Source: an uncultured Clostridia bacterium (GTDB lineage Bacteria; Bacillota; Clostridia; Oscillospirales; CAG-272). Taken from it: a stretch of DNA of 6,559 bases. How positions within the stretch are numbered: the first letter of the stretch is position 1; the number at the start of each line of letters is the position of its first letter. The DNA lies in NCBI GenBank assembly GCA_937914815.1, contig CALDMI010000409.1, positions 1-6,559 on the forward strand, read 5' to 3'. The translations under genes were made by a program, and so were the position numbers. Positions 1 to 5,395 of this stretch are shown here, one piece after another. The notes beneath the pieces were generated by a model that saw nothing but the letters and a program-made list of their open reading frames with translations, did no database searches and was not told the DNA's origin.

Positions 1-3000
1 GATATTTTCTCCGGCAGAGAAGTAAGCGCCGCGCGGGGGTAGGCGTAGGTGAAGCGGGAAATCAGCGTGTCGCGGAGAGCCGCGTCATATTCAGGCTTTG
101 AGCCGGGGGCTCCCGCCTCCGCCTCCGCAGAGTCGGAGAATGGGTTCCCGCCCGCCTCCGGGACGGTTATCGGGGTATCATCTGCGGCTCCTCCGGTGGG
201 CGCGACATCCGGGGGCGTGTATGCTTTTTCCGGGGTATTATCGCCGTCTTTTGCGCTGTCTCCCTCGTAGGGGACGGGTATCAGCTTCCCGTCCGTCCCA
301 CAGCAGACAGCCGAGATTTTAAGAAATGAGCCGAGGCGCCTTGCCGTATAGGCGGAGAAGTGCTCCCGCTGCCAGACTATATCTTCGGTGAATTTATCAA
401 GGGAGGAGCGACCGGTGCCGCCGACTATATACAGCTGCTCTGAGGCTCTTGTCATCGCGACGTAGAGTATACGCAGCTCCTCCTCGTAATTCAGCTCCTT
501 TTTGTGCCTCATCACGGCGAGGTGAGACGGAGAGCGGAGCAGCGCGAGCCCGTCGTTTGTCCGCGGGCAGAGCGAGAGACCGAAGGAGCGGTCATATACC
601 AGCTTTTTCTTCGCGTCCGCGTCGTTTATACTGCTTCCCGCTCCGGCTAAAATACAAATCGGGTATTCGAGCCCTTTTGAGGAGTGGGCGGTTATTATCT
701 TTACGAGCGTCGGGTCAGCCGCAACCTCTTTTTTCGCCGCCTCTATCCGCCGCCCCTGCGCTATCACATTATTTATATAGCTTATGAAGCTGTATAACCC
801 CTTGTAGGACGAGCCGCCGAAGCTCCGCGCATAGTCAAGGAGCAGGCGGAGATTGTCGCCGCCCCCCTCGCGCACGGCGAGAGGGTAGAGCCCGGTCTCG
901 CGGTAGAGCTTTGATATGAGCTCGGAGACCTCTATTCCCTCGGAGACAGAGCGATAGCGGTCAAGGAAGAGAAGAAACTTCCTTGCCTTTTCCTCCCCCG
1001 TCTCCTCCGCATATTCGCAAAGAGACATATAGAGCGGGCAGGCGTCGCCGTATCCGCGTATCGCTATGAGCTCGTCCGGCGTGAAGCCGAAGAGGGGAGA
1101 GCAGAGGACGGAGGCGAGGTAGACATCTCTCTGCGGGTTGTCTATGACGTTCAGGAGCGCGAGGGCAAGGAGTATCTCGGGGTTTAAGAAGAAGTCGGTG
1201 TCGTCGCATATCCCGGCGGCGAGCCCCTCCCGCTCCATAGCCTCGCGAAAGTCCTCTGCACGGGATTTTGCCGAGCGGAGGATAACGGCGATGTCCCCGG
1301 GGGACACCGGTCGTCCGTCGTCCCGCCTCTCCTCGCGGAGTATCTTTCCGACAAGGCGGGCGACATACCGCGCCTCATACAGGGAATAGCTTTCCTCGCT
1401 CTCAAGAAGGTCGTCGGCTCCCGTCTCCTGCCTGTCGGTGCCCGCGCGCGGTTTGCCTTCGAGAATGTGTATTTCGGCGGGCTTTTCCGGACGCCGCCGC
1501 TCCTGCACCTTCGCCATGACGAGCCGGTCACCCTCCGTATATCCGATACTGTCGCCGAGGACGCCGAACATACGGTCAAACACCGCGTTTGTGACGTCGA
1601 TAACCTCCCTGTCACAGCGGAAGTTCCTTGACATGAATATCGAGGACGGCTCCGGCACGCCCGCGTCCTCCCCGGGGCGTATCTCCCGGTAGCTCTTTTT
1701 CATTTCGGCGAATATCGTCGGGTCGGCGGAGCGGAAGGAATATATGCTCTGCTTTATGTCTCCGACCATGAAGCGGTTATCCTCACGCGCGACGGCGCGG
1801 AAGATTTTATTCTGCAGTCTGTCGACATCCTGATACTCGTCAATGTATACAGCCGTGTATTGATTTCTGAGGGATTTTGCGAGCTCGCTCGGCTCGTCTC
1901 CGTCCCAAAGAAGTGAGCAGGCGTATCTTTCAATGTCAGAGTATTGGCACATTCCGCGCCGCAGCTTCTCCCGCCGGAACGACGCGTCAAATTCGGTGAG
2001 AAAACGGTAGACCACCGACAGCGTGCGGTACACCTTCGTAAATACATCGCGTATCGTCTCCTCCGAGAAGAAGAGGTAGTCGCCCTCGGCGTCAAGGTCG
2101 GCTTTCATCCTCCCGCGGCAGTCCTCTGCGGCGAGGTATTCCGCGCTCCGTTTCTCTCCGCGCATTGCCGGGACCCTGCCGACCTCGCGCCGCTCCGCCA
2201 TTGCGGCGGACACCGCGGCATAGCTCTCGCTGTCGCGTATTTTCCCGAGAATTGCGAGGTTTTTTGCCATAAAATCAAGGTATTTTTCGGTGTCGGGCGT
2301 AGCCGGTATTTCCGAGGTGGCGCGCGACAGCGTGCCGTACCAGAACTCCGCACACTCACGGACGCGGGAGACTATATATTTTCCGTAGGGGGTACTGTCA
2401 AAGCCGGTATATTTTCCCGGGTTATAGACCTCGACGAGGGGGAGAAGGTCACAGACACCGCCCTCAAGGCTCTCTGTTGCCTCGTAGAGCGTAAGGAGCC
2501 TGTCGGCGAGCGCCTCGTCCTCCTTTGCCGATGTGAGCGGGTCGACAGCCGCGGCAAACTCCTCGGCACCCGCCACCGCCGGACATTCGCCCGCGTATAT
2601 CGCGGATATAAGGTCCTCGGCTACCGAATTTGCGAGTAGCGCCGCCTCTGCCGTGTCGGCGATACGGTACCCGGCGGGGACGCCCGCCGCCTCGGCATTC
2701 CTTTTCAGAAGGTCGTTACAGAATGAGTCTATCGTGCATATCTTCGCACCGGGGAGGAGGCGGAGCTGTTCCTCGAGCCGGGTGTCCCCCGGGTGCTCCG
2801 CGAGGCTCGCACGGAGCGCCGCGTCAACACGGGAGCGGAGCTCTCCGACCGCCGCATTCGTGAATGTGACGATAAGCAGGCGGCTTATGCTCGCGGGCTC
2901 ACGCTCGTCGAGGAGCGAGCGTATTACCCTCTCGGTGAGTGTCGCCGTCTTGCCGGAGCCGGCGGCGGCGGATATAAGTAGCGTCCTGTCCCGCGTCTCA

Positions 3001-3038
3001 ATGGCGAGCGACTGCTCGTCCGTCCATGCTCTTGCCAT
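1..3038 (-). CDS. addA: AddA, ATP-dependent helicase/nuclease subunit A (partial, C-terminus outside window)
   Basis: UvrD/Rep-type superfamily 1 helicase of the AddAB double-strand-break repair complex. Together with AddB it unwinds and resects DNA ends to give RecA a 3' single strand. The 1012 visible codons are open in one frame without interruption. Motifs in order: N-terminal WTDEQ (5-9), Walker A AAAGSGKT (24-31, K30), motif Ia VTFTNAAVGEL (57-67), TIDSFC (102-107), Walker B/motif II DEYQD (400-404), motif III VGDIKQSIYSFR (425-436), NFR (472-474), motif V HSSKGLEYP (785-793) and motif VI YVAMTRA (859-865, R864 as arginine finger). The last visible residues, a YP..AL...PEK stretch, match the region just before the nuclease domain. 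Family proteins are about 1200 residues, so roughly the last 200, including nuclease residues, are missing. Residues 926-985 form a Pro/Gly/Ala/acid-rich linker. The ATG at 3036-3038 has GGAGG four bases upstream and sits 39 bases after truB, so co-transcription is likely. No addB lies upstream. RecB or PcrA are less likely: the KQSIYSFR and DEYQD contexts are AddA-like. Confidence 0.93.
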   Translation of the reverse strand, partial: MARAWTDEQSLAIETRDRTLLISAAAGSGKTATLTERVIRSLLDEREPASISRLLIVTFTNAAVGELRSRVDAALRASLAEHPGDTRLEEQLRLLPGAKICTIDSFCNDLLKRNAEAAGVPAGYRIADTAEAALLANSVAEDLISAIYAGECPAVAGAEEFAAAVDPLTSAKEDEALADRLLTLYEATESLEGGVCDLLPLVEVYNPGKYTGFDSTPYGKYIVSRVRECAEFWYGTLSRATSEIPATPDTEKYLDFMAKNLAILGKIRDSESYAAVSAAMAERREVGRVPAMRGEKRSAEYLAAEDCRGRMKADLDAEGDYLFFSEETIRDVFTKVYRTLSVVYRFLTEFDASFRREKLRRGMCQYSDIERYACSLLWDGDEPSELAKSLRNQYTAVYIDEYQDVDRLQNKIFRAVAREDNRFMVGDIKQSIYSFRSADPTIFAEMKKSYREIRPGEDAGVPEPSSIFMSRNFRCDREVIDVTNAVFDRMFGVLGDSIGYTEGDRLVMAKVQERRRPEKPAEIHILEGKPRAGTDRQETGADDLLESEESYSLYEARYVARLVGKILREERRDDGRPVSPGDIAVILRSAKSRAEDFREAMEREGLAAGICDDTDFFLNPEILLALALLNVIDNPQRDVYLASVLCSPLFGFTPDELIAIRGYGDACPLYMSLCEYAEETGEEKARKFLLFLDRYRSVSEGIEVSELISKLYRETGLYPLAVREGGGDNLRLLLDYARSFGGSSYKGLYSFISYINNVIAQGRRIEAAKKEVAADPTLVKIITAHSSKGLEYPICILAGAGSSINDADAKKKLVYDRSFGLSLCPRTNDGLALLRSPSHLAVMRHKKELNYEEELRILYVAMTRASEQLYIVGGTGRSSLDKFTEDIVWQREHFSAYTARRLGSFLKISAVCCGTDGKLIPVPYEGDSAKDGDNTPEKAYTPPDVAPTGGAADDTPITVPEAGGNPFSDSAEAEAGAPGSKPEYDAALRDTLISRFTYAYPRAALTSLPEKI

Positions 3039-3051
3039 AATTCCTCCGTTT

Positions 3052-3073
3052 TTTGTAAACTATTGTTTGCAAA
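3052..3073. repeat. Imperfect inverted repeat between truB and addA
   Basis: TTTGTAAAC and GTTTGCAAA flank the four bases TATT; eight of nine positions are complementary, with one mismatch. It lies between the truB stop and the addA Shine-Dalgarno site (GGAGG complement at 3043-3047). The stem is AT-rich with no U-run placed as in a terminator, so it is not a convincing transcription stop. It could be a protein site or a weak hairpin affecting addA translation; neither is shown. Confidence 0.3.
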
Positions 3074-3077
3074 TATG

Positions 3078-3971
3078 TTATATATCAAACTGTCTGACGG
3101 GTTTTATCGCCGCGCCGTCCGGGAACTCCCGCACCTCGCCGATGGCGAAAAATCCCCGCGCGTCATAGAGGCGCAGGAGTTCTCCGACATCTGCCGACAC
3201 GCCGATTTTCTTTAAGTATATCTCCGCGCCGCACCGGGCGAGCCGGGCATAAAAATCCGGGAGCGTAACCGCTCTTTTGTTCCGGAAAATATATTCCGTC
3301 GGGAGAACGCGCGCCTCCCGCTCCTCCGGGGTCATATCTTCAAGCTCCGTTATAGTCAGGGCGTCGCCGATTGTAAAGCCCGCCGCCTCCTCGCGCCGGA
3401 GCGTGCTCATGCACCCGTGACAGCCGAGAGCCTCACCAATGTCGGCGCAGAGCGTCCTTATATACGTCCCCTTGGAGCAGACGACGTCAAGCGAATACTC
3501 GCGCTCCGAGAGCCTCTTTGCCTCGAGCGAGAACACCGTTACCGGTCTTGCCTCGCGCTCTACCGTGCCGCCGGCGCGCGCAATGTCGCAGAGCTTCTTT
3601 CCCCCGACCTTCAGCGCGGAGTACATCGGCGGGGTCTGCATTATCTCCCCGCGAAACGCCGCAAGAGCCGACATAACGGTTTCCTCGTCCGGTATACTGT
3701 CCGATGTTGCGAGCGGGGCGCCCGTCACATCCTCCGTGTCCGTCGAGAGACCGAGAAGGAGGGTAGCCGTGTAGTGTTTATTGCCCGTAAGAAGGTACTC
3801 ACTCGCCTTTACCGCCCTGCCGAGAAGAATGGGGAGAACCCCGGTCGCCATGGGGTCGAGCGTGCCGGTATGTCCCGCCTTATCCGCGCCGAGCAGGCGC
3901 TGTACCCGCCGGACCGCGGTCTGCGAGGTCATGCCGCCCTCTTTGTCCAGTATAAAAATTCCGTTTATCAT
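3078..3971 (-). CDS. truB: tRNA pseudouridine(55) synthase TruB
   Basis: Converts U55 in the T-loop of tRNAs to pseudouridine in the cytoplasm. The 297 residues are a normal length for the family. The N-terminus (NGIFILDKEGGMTS, 3-16) is typical. The catalytic motif is GHTGTLDPMATGVLP (33-47) with the nucleophile Asp39 and the conserved His34. Tyr67 in the KHYTA context corresponds to the stacking tyrosine of the active site. TPPMYSALK (113-121) and KGTYIRTLCADIG (167-179, Arg172) are the other family motifs. The C-terminal 45-50 residues, with LYDARGFFAIGEV (268-280), form the small PUA-like tail. The ATG at 3969-3971 is preceded by AAGGAG with a six-base gap. A good promoter lies about 90 bases upstream. 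The usual rbfA neighbour is absent upstream; addA follows after 39 bases, so the pair probably forms a short operon. Stop is TAA. Confidence 0.97.
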   Translation of the reverse strand: MINGIFILDKEGGMTSQTAVRRVQRLLGADKAGHTGTLDPMATGVLPILLGRAVKASEYLLTGNKHYTATLLLGLSTDTEDVTGAPLATSDSIPDEETVMSALAAFRGEIMQTPPMYSALKVGGKKLCDIARAGGTVEREARPVTVFSLEAKRLSEREYSLDVVCSKGTYIRTLCADIGEALGCHGCMSTLRREEAAGFTIGDALTITELEDMTPEEREARVLPTEYIFRNKRAVTLPDFYARLARCGAEIYLKKIGVSADVGELLRLYDARGFFAIGEVREFPDGAAIKPVRQFDI

Positions 3972-4057
3972 CTGCCGCTCCTTCTGCTACGGGGAAATGC
4001 TTTTATGTTTTCTGTCTTTGTCGCTGTGTCATGGTTTATAATGCTTTTTATGAATAG

Positions 4058-4086
4058 ATTTTAACACACGGCGGGGAATATTTCAA
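4058..4086 (-). promoter_or_regulatory. Probable sigma-A promoter for truB-addA
   Basis: On the minus strand, TTGAAA (4086-4081) is followed by a 17-base spacer and TAAAAT (4063-4058). A TG one base before the -10 gives an extended -10 (TGTTAAAAT). Transcription would start near 4051, leaving a leader of about 80 bases before the truB ATG. The leader contains the weaker promoter-like pair TTAAAA and TTATAA, and a nine-codon ORF starting at 4032 without a ribosome binding site. Confidence 0.6.
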
Positions 4087-4093
4087 TAGCCAT

Positions 4094-4182
4094 GCGCCGC
4101 ACTTTCCCTGAACTCTTTTTCGACGCGCCCGTGAAAGTGCCGTGCGGCACATCTCCAGGCATACCGCATCGCCGTGCGGCGC
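4094..4182. repeat. Cluster of GC-rich inverted repeats (GTGCGGC family) downstream of the regulator gene
   Basis: GCGCCGCAC (4094-4102) is perfectly complementary to GTGCGGCGC (4174-4182). GCACTTTC (4099-4106) is perfectly complementary to GAAAGTGC (4133-4140). GTGCCG-TG-CGGCAC (4137-4150) is a palindrome that also contains GTGCGGC. The arms overlap, so the stems exclude one another. The block begins two bases past the regulator stop and ends before the truB promoter. It lacks the T-run expected of an intrinsic terminator in either direction. It may still act as a transcript end or stability element, or be a REP-like unit. Confidence 0.45.
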
Positions 4183-4184
4183 CG

Positions 4185-5138
4185 TCACCGTGCCGATTTC
4201 CGATAGGCGAGCGGGGTCATGCCCGTTCTTGATTTGAACTCTCTGTGAAAATATGATTCATTCTCATATCCGACGCTCCGTATAATCTCGCCTATCGGGA
4301 GATTACTCTCCGTGAGCAGGCGCATCGCCCGGCTCTGCCTCTCCTCATAGAGAAGCTCCTTGAAGCCCATGCCGAAAAGCGAGGTGATGAGCGAGGAGAG
4401 ATACGGCGGGGTCATGTACATCATGCCGGAGAGCTCTGCGAGGGTCGCCGTCCTGTAATTTTTCTTTATGTAGTCGGAGACCGTGCGCCTCCGCTCTCTG
4501 TCCTTGTCCGGCTCTTCGCTCCCGCCGCGGAGCAGCGCGCTGTTTTTTAATGACAGGTAGTCAAAGAGGAGGGCGAGCGTTTTTGTGAGCACTACATCGC
4601 TTATCCGCGGGTATTCTGTGAGCTCGAAGAGAATGTTCTCGACGAGGTTCTCAATCTGCTTTGTCCCGTCGGAGGCAAAGCGCAGATACATGGGTCTTCC
4701 GCCCGGGCGGAGATTTTCCTCGAGGAGAGAGGAGAACACGCTGTCGCCGAGCTCCGGGATAAGGCCGCCGACAAAATTATCGCCGAGGCATAGATTTATC
4801 CCTATGTCCTCGGTGTCCGCCCGGCGCACCGAGTGGGTTATATGCTTGTTCATGAAGAGCATGTCGCCGACGCCGAGGGCGATTGCCTCCCCGTCTATCA
4901 TGTGCGTGATACTTCCGGAGAGGACTATCATTATTTCAAGGAAATTATGCCTGTGAGCCGGGAAATCCGCATAGCGTGTATGGGTTCTGACGGATATTCC
5001 GCCGTTTTTTATAAGCCTGCTGCTCGTGACGCCCCAGTCGCCCATGCCGTAGAGCAGGGGATTGAGCGGAGAGCCGGCAAGGAGCCCGCGCTCCTCCGCG
5101 CTCACCTCTCCGAGCTTTTCGAGAAGAAATTTTTCCGT
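4185..5138 (-). CDS. AraC-family transcriptional regulator, probably of the adjacent rhamnose genes (likely ACG start)
   Basis: Cytoplasmic sugar-responsive regulator. From the proposed start it has 317 residues, a normal length. The N-terminal half is a cupin-like ligand domain: the FPAHRHNFLEI segment carries H62, H64 and E68, followed by VLSGS, HMIDGE and GDMLFMNKHITHSV. The C-terminal 101 residues (from about 217) are the AraC DNA-binding domain with two helix-turn-helices: TLAELSGMMYMTPPYLSSL, then IGEIIRSVGYENESYFHREF and TGMTPLAYR. The reading frame stays open upstream to a TTG at 5240, but that TTG and the one at 5234 lie in the promoter. The only Shine-Dalgarno site (GGAGGTGAT) lies just upstream of ACG (5138-5136), giving (M)EKFLLEKLGEVSAEER, which resembles N-termini I remember from related regulators. 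A GTG at 5147 overlaps that site and is a poor choice. The gene is divergent from the kinase, which suggests it senses rhamnose or its product. Stop is TGA. Identity as an AraC protein is firm; ligand and start are inferred. Confidence 0.9.
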   Translation of the reverse strand, partial: TEKFLLEKLGEVSAEERGLLAGSPLNPLLYGMGDWGVTSSRLIKNGGISVRTHTRYADFPAHRHNFLEIMIVLSGSITHMIDGEAIALGVGDMLFMNKHITHSVRRADTEDIGINLCLGDNFVGGLIPELGDSVFSSLLEENLRPGGRPMYLRFASDGTKQIENLVENILFELTEYPRISDVVLTKTLALLFDYLSLKNSALLRGGSEEPDKDRERRRTVSDYIKKNYRTATLAELSGMMYMTPPYLSSLITSLFGMGFKELLYEERQSRAMRLLTESNLPIGEIIRSVGYENESYFHREFKSRTGMTPLAYRKSAR

Positions 5139-5142
5139 GCTT

Positions 5143-5151
5143 ATCACCTCC
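5143..5151 (-). promoter_or_regulatory. Perfect Shine-Dalgarno site of the AraC-family gene, deciding its start
   Basis: GGAGGTGAT on the minus strand is fully complementary to the 3' end of 16S rRNA. Four bases (AAGC) separate it from ACG at 5138-5136, so GGAGG is eight bases from the proposed start. No ATG, GTG or TTG in the regulator frame lies at a workable distance downstream. Confidence 0.7.
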
Positions 5152-5197
5152 GTAATATCGGGTCTTTGAGCCCGATATTGCCGATACTTACATACAT
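5144..5197 (-). other. Possible 17-residue leader ORF in the regulator 5' UTR
   Basis: ATG at 5197-5195 opens a frame reading MYVSIGNIGLKDPILRR and ending in TGA at 5146-5144, inside the regulator's Shine-Dalgarno site. Its own ribosome site is poor (GAGG only two bases before ATG), and the ATG is at or very near the predicted transcription start. It has no run of one amino acid as in an attenuator peptide. It may be chance, or may couple translation into the regulator. Confidence 0.2.
5154..5179 (-). promoter_or_regulatory. Perfect 9-bp hairpin in the regulator 5' UTR, next to the ribosome site
   Basis: AATATCGGG and CCCGATATT pair perfectly around an eight-base loop. In the minus-strand transcript the 3' arm ends two bases before GGAGGTGAT. 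The Shine-Dalgarno site is left outside the stem, so the hairpin more likely stabilises the mRNA or positions the ribosome than hides the site. There is no T-run, so it is not a terminator. Confidence 0.5.
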
Positions 5198-5205
5198 CGC
5201 CTCTT

Positions 5206-5234
5206 ATTTTATCACTTTTTTCTACACTTTGCAA
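5206..5234 (-). promoter_or_regulatory. Strong sigma-A promoter of the AraC-family gene
   Basis: On the minus strand TTGCAA (5234-5229), a 17-base spacer and TAAAAT (5211-5206), preceded by TG to form an extended -10 (TGATAAAAT). The start point would be near 5199, giving a leader of about 60 bases. The -35 sits inside a small inverted repeat, TTTGC-AATA-GCAAA (5228-5241), which could be an autoregulatory site. Confidence 0.7.
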
Positions 5235-5244
5235 TAGCAAATAT

Positions 5245-5286
5245 TAAATCAGGACGGTTTTTATCGTAATTCAGAACCTTGTTTAT
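5245..5286 (+). promoter_or_regulatory. Candidate AraC-type operator: two direct half-sites with 22-base period
   Basis: 5245-5264 and 5267-5286 agree at 15 of 20 positions, sharing TAAnTCAGnACnnTnTTTAT. The second copy runs into the kinase -35 (5279-5284). AraC-family activators are known to bind direct half-sites about two helical turns apart, the proximal one touching the -35. The repeat is seen directly; its binding by the neighbouring regulator is inferred. Confidence 0.5.
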
Positions 5287-5307
5287 GCTATGCCGGTATG
5301 CTATTAT
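5279..5307 (+). promoter_or_regulatory. Probable promoter of the rhamnulokinase gene
   Basis: TTGTTT (5279-5284), a 17-base spacer and TATTAT (5302-5307), with TG one base before the -10 (TGCTATTAT). Transcription would start near 5314, leaving a leader of about 80 bases. The -35 is imperfect, which fits a promoter needing an activator. Confidence 0.6.
5284..5304 (+). repeat. Direct repeat of TATGCTAT across the kinase promoter spacer
   Basis: TATGCTAT occurs at 5284-5291 and again at 5297-5304, with GCCGG between them. The copies span from the end of the -35 into the -10. It could be a repressor site or chance similarity. Confidence 0.35.
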
Positions 5308-5365
5308 TAAGTCATAAAGATATGTCGGTCTGCCGCCCGCGCGACAGCCCGGAAAAACGAACGAG

Positions 5366-5381
5366 GGGCGCCGCGGCGCCC
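5366..5381 (+). promoter_or_regulatory. Perfect 16-base GC palindrome directly before the kinase ribosome site
   Basis: GGGCGCCGCGGCGCCC is a perfect palindrome. As RNA it gives a six-pair stem, all G-C, closing a four-base loop. It ends exactly where the purine-rich ribosome site GGAGAGG (5382-5388) begins, seven bases before the ATG. No U-run follows, so it is not a terminator. A 5' mRNA-protecting hairpin or a translation control element is plausible. Confidence 0.55.
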
Positions 5382-5395
5382 GGAGAGGAACAGCT

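Noticed and set aside
1944..2639. 231-codon plus-strand open frame inside addA
   Set aside because: It is antisense to a continuous, motif-rich helicase frame and shows no recognisable domain; GC-rich codon bias explains it.
1..3038. Frameshift or pseudogene in addA
   Set aside because: The frame of the start codon is the same as at the window edge, with no in-frame stop seen and all motifs in order.
2533..3168. 211-codon plus-strand open frame over addA and the end of truB
   Set aside because: Low-complexity Ser/Ala/Arg composition, and it crosses two well-supported genes on the other strand.
3417..4064. 215-codon plus-strand open frame over truB
   Set aside because: Antisense to truB, Arg-rich, with no family features; its hydrophobic tail is just the AT-rich truB leader.
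4094..4184. Classical intrinsic terminator for the regulator gene
   Set aside because: Stems exist but no T-run follows any of them on the minus strand.
5144..5197. Programmed frameshift joining the mini-ORF to the regulator
   Set aside because: A -1 shift would be needed and there is no slippery heptamer near the TGA; the perfect Shine-Dalgarno site suits initiation better.
5139..5240. Extension of the regulator to TTG at 5240 (351 residues)
   Set aside because: No ribosome site precedes it; the codons cover a consensus extended -10 promoter and the leader hairpin, and the added residues do not look like the family N-terminus.
5228..5241. CcpA cre site near the divergent promoters
   Set aside because: The inverted repeat lacks the central CG and spacing of the cre consensus.
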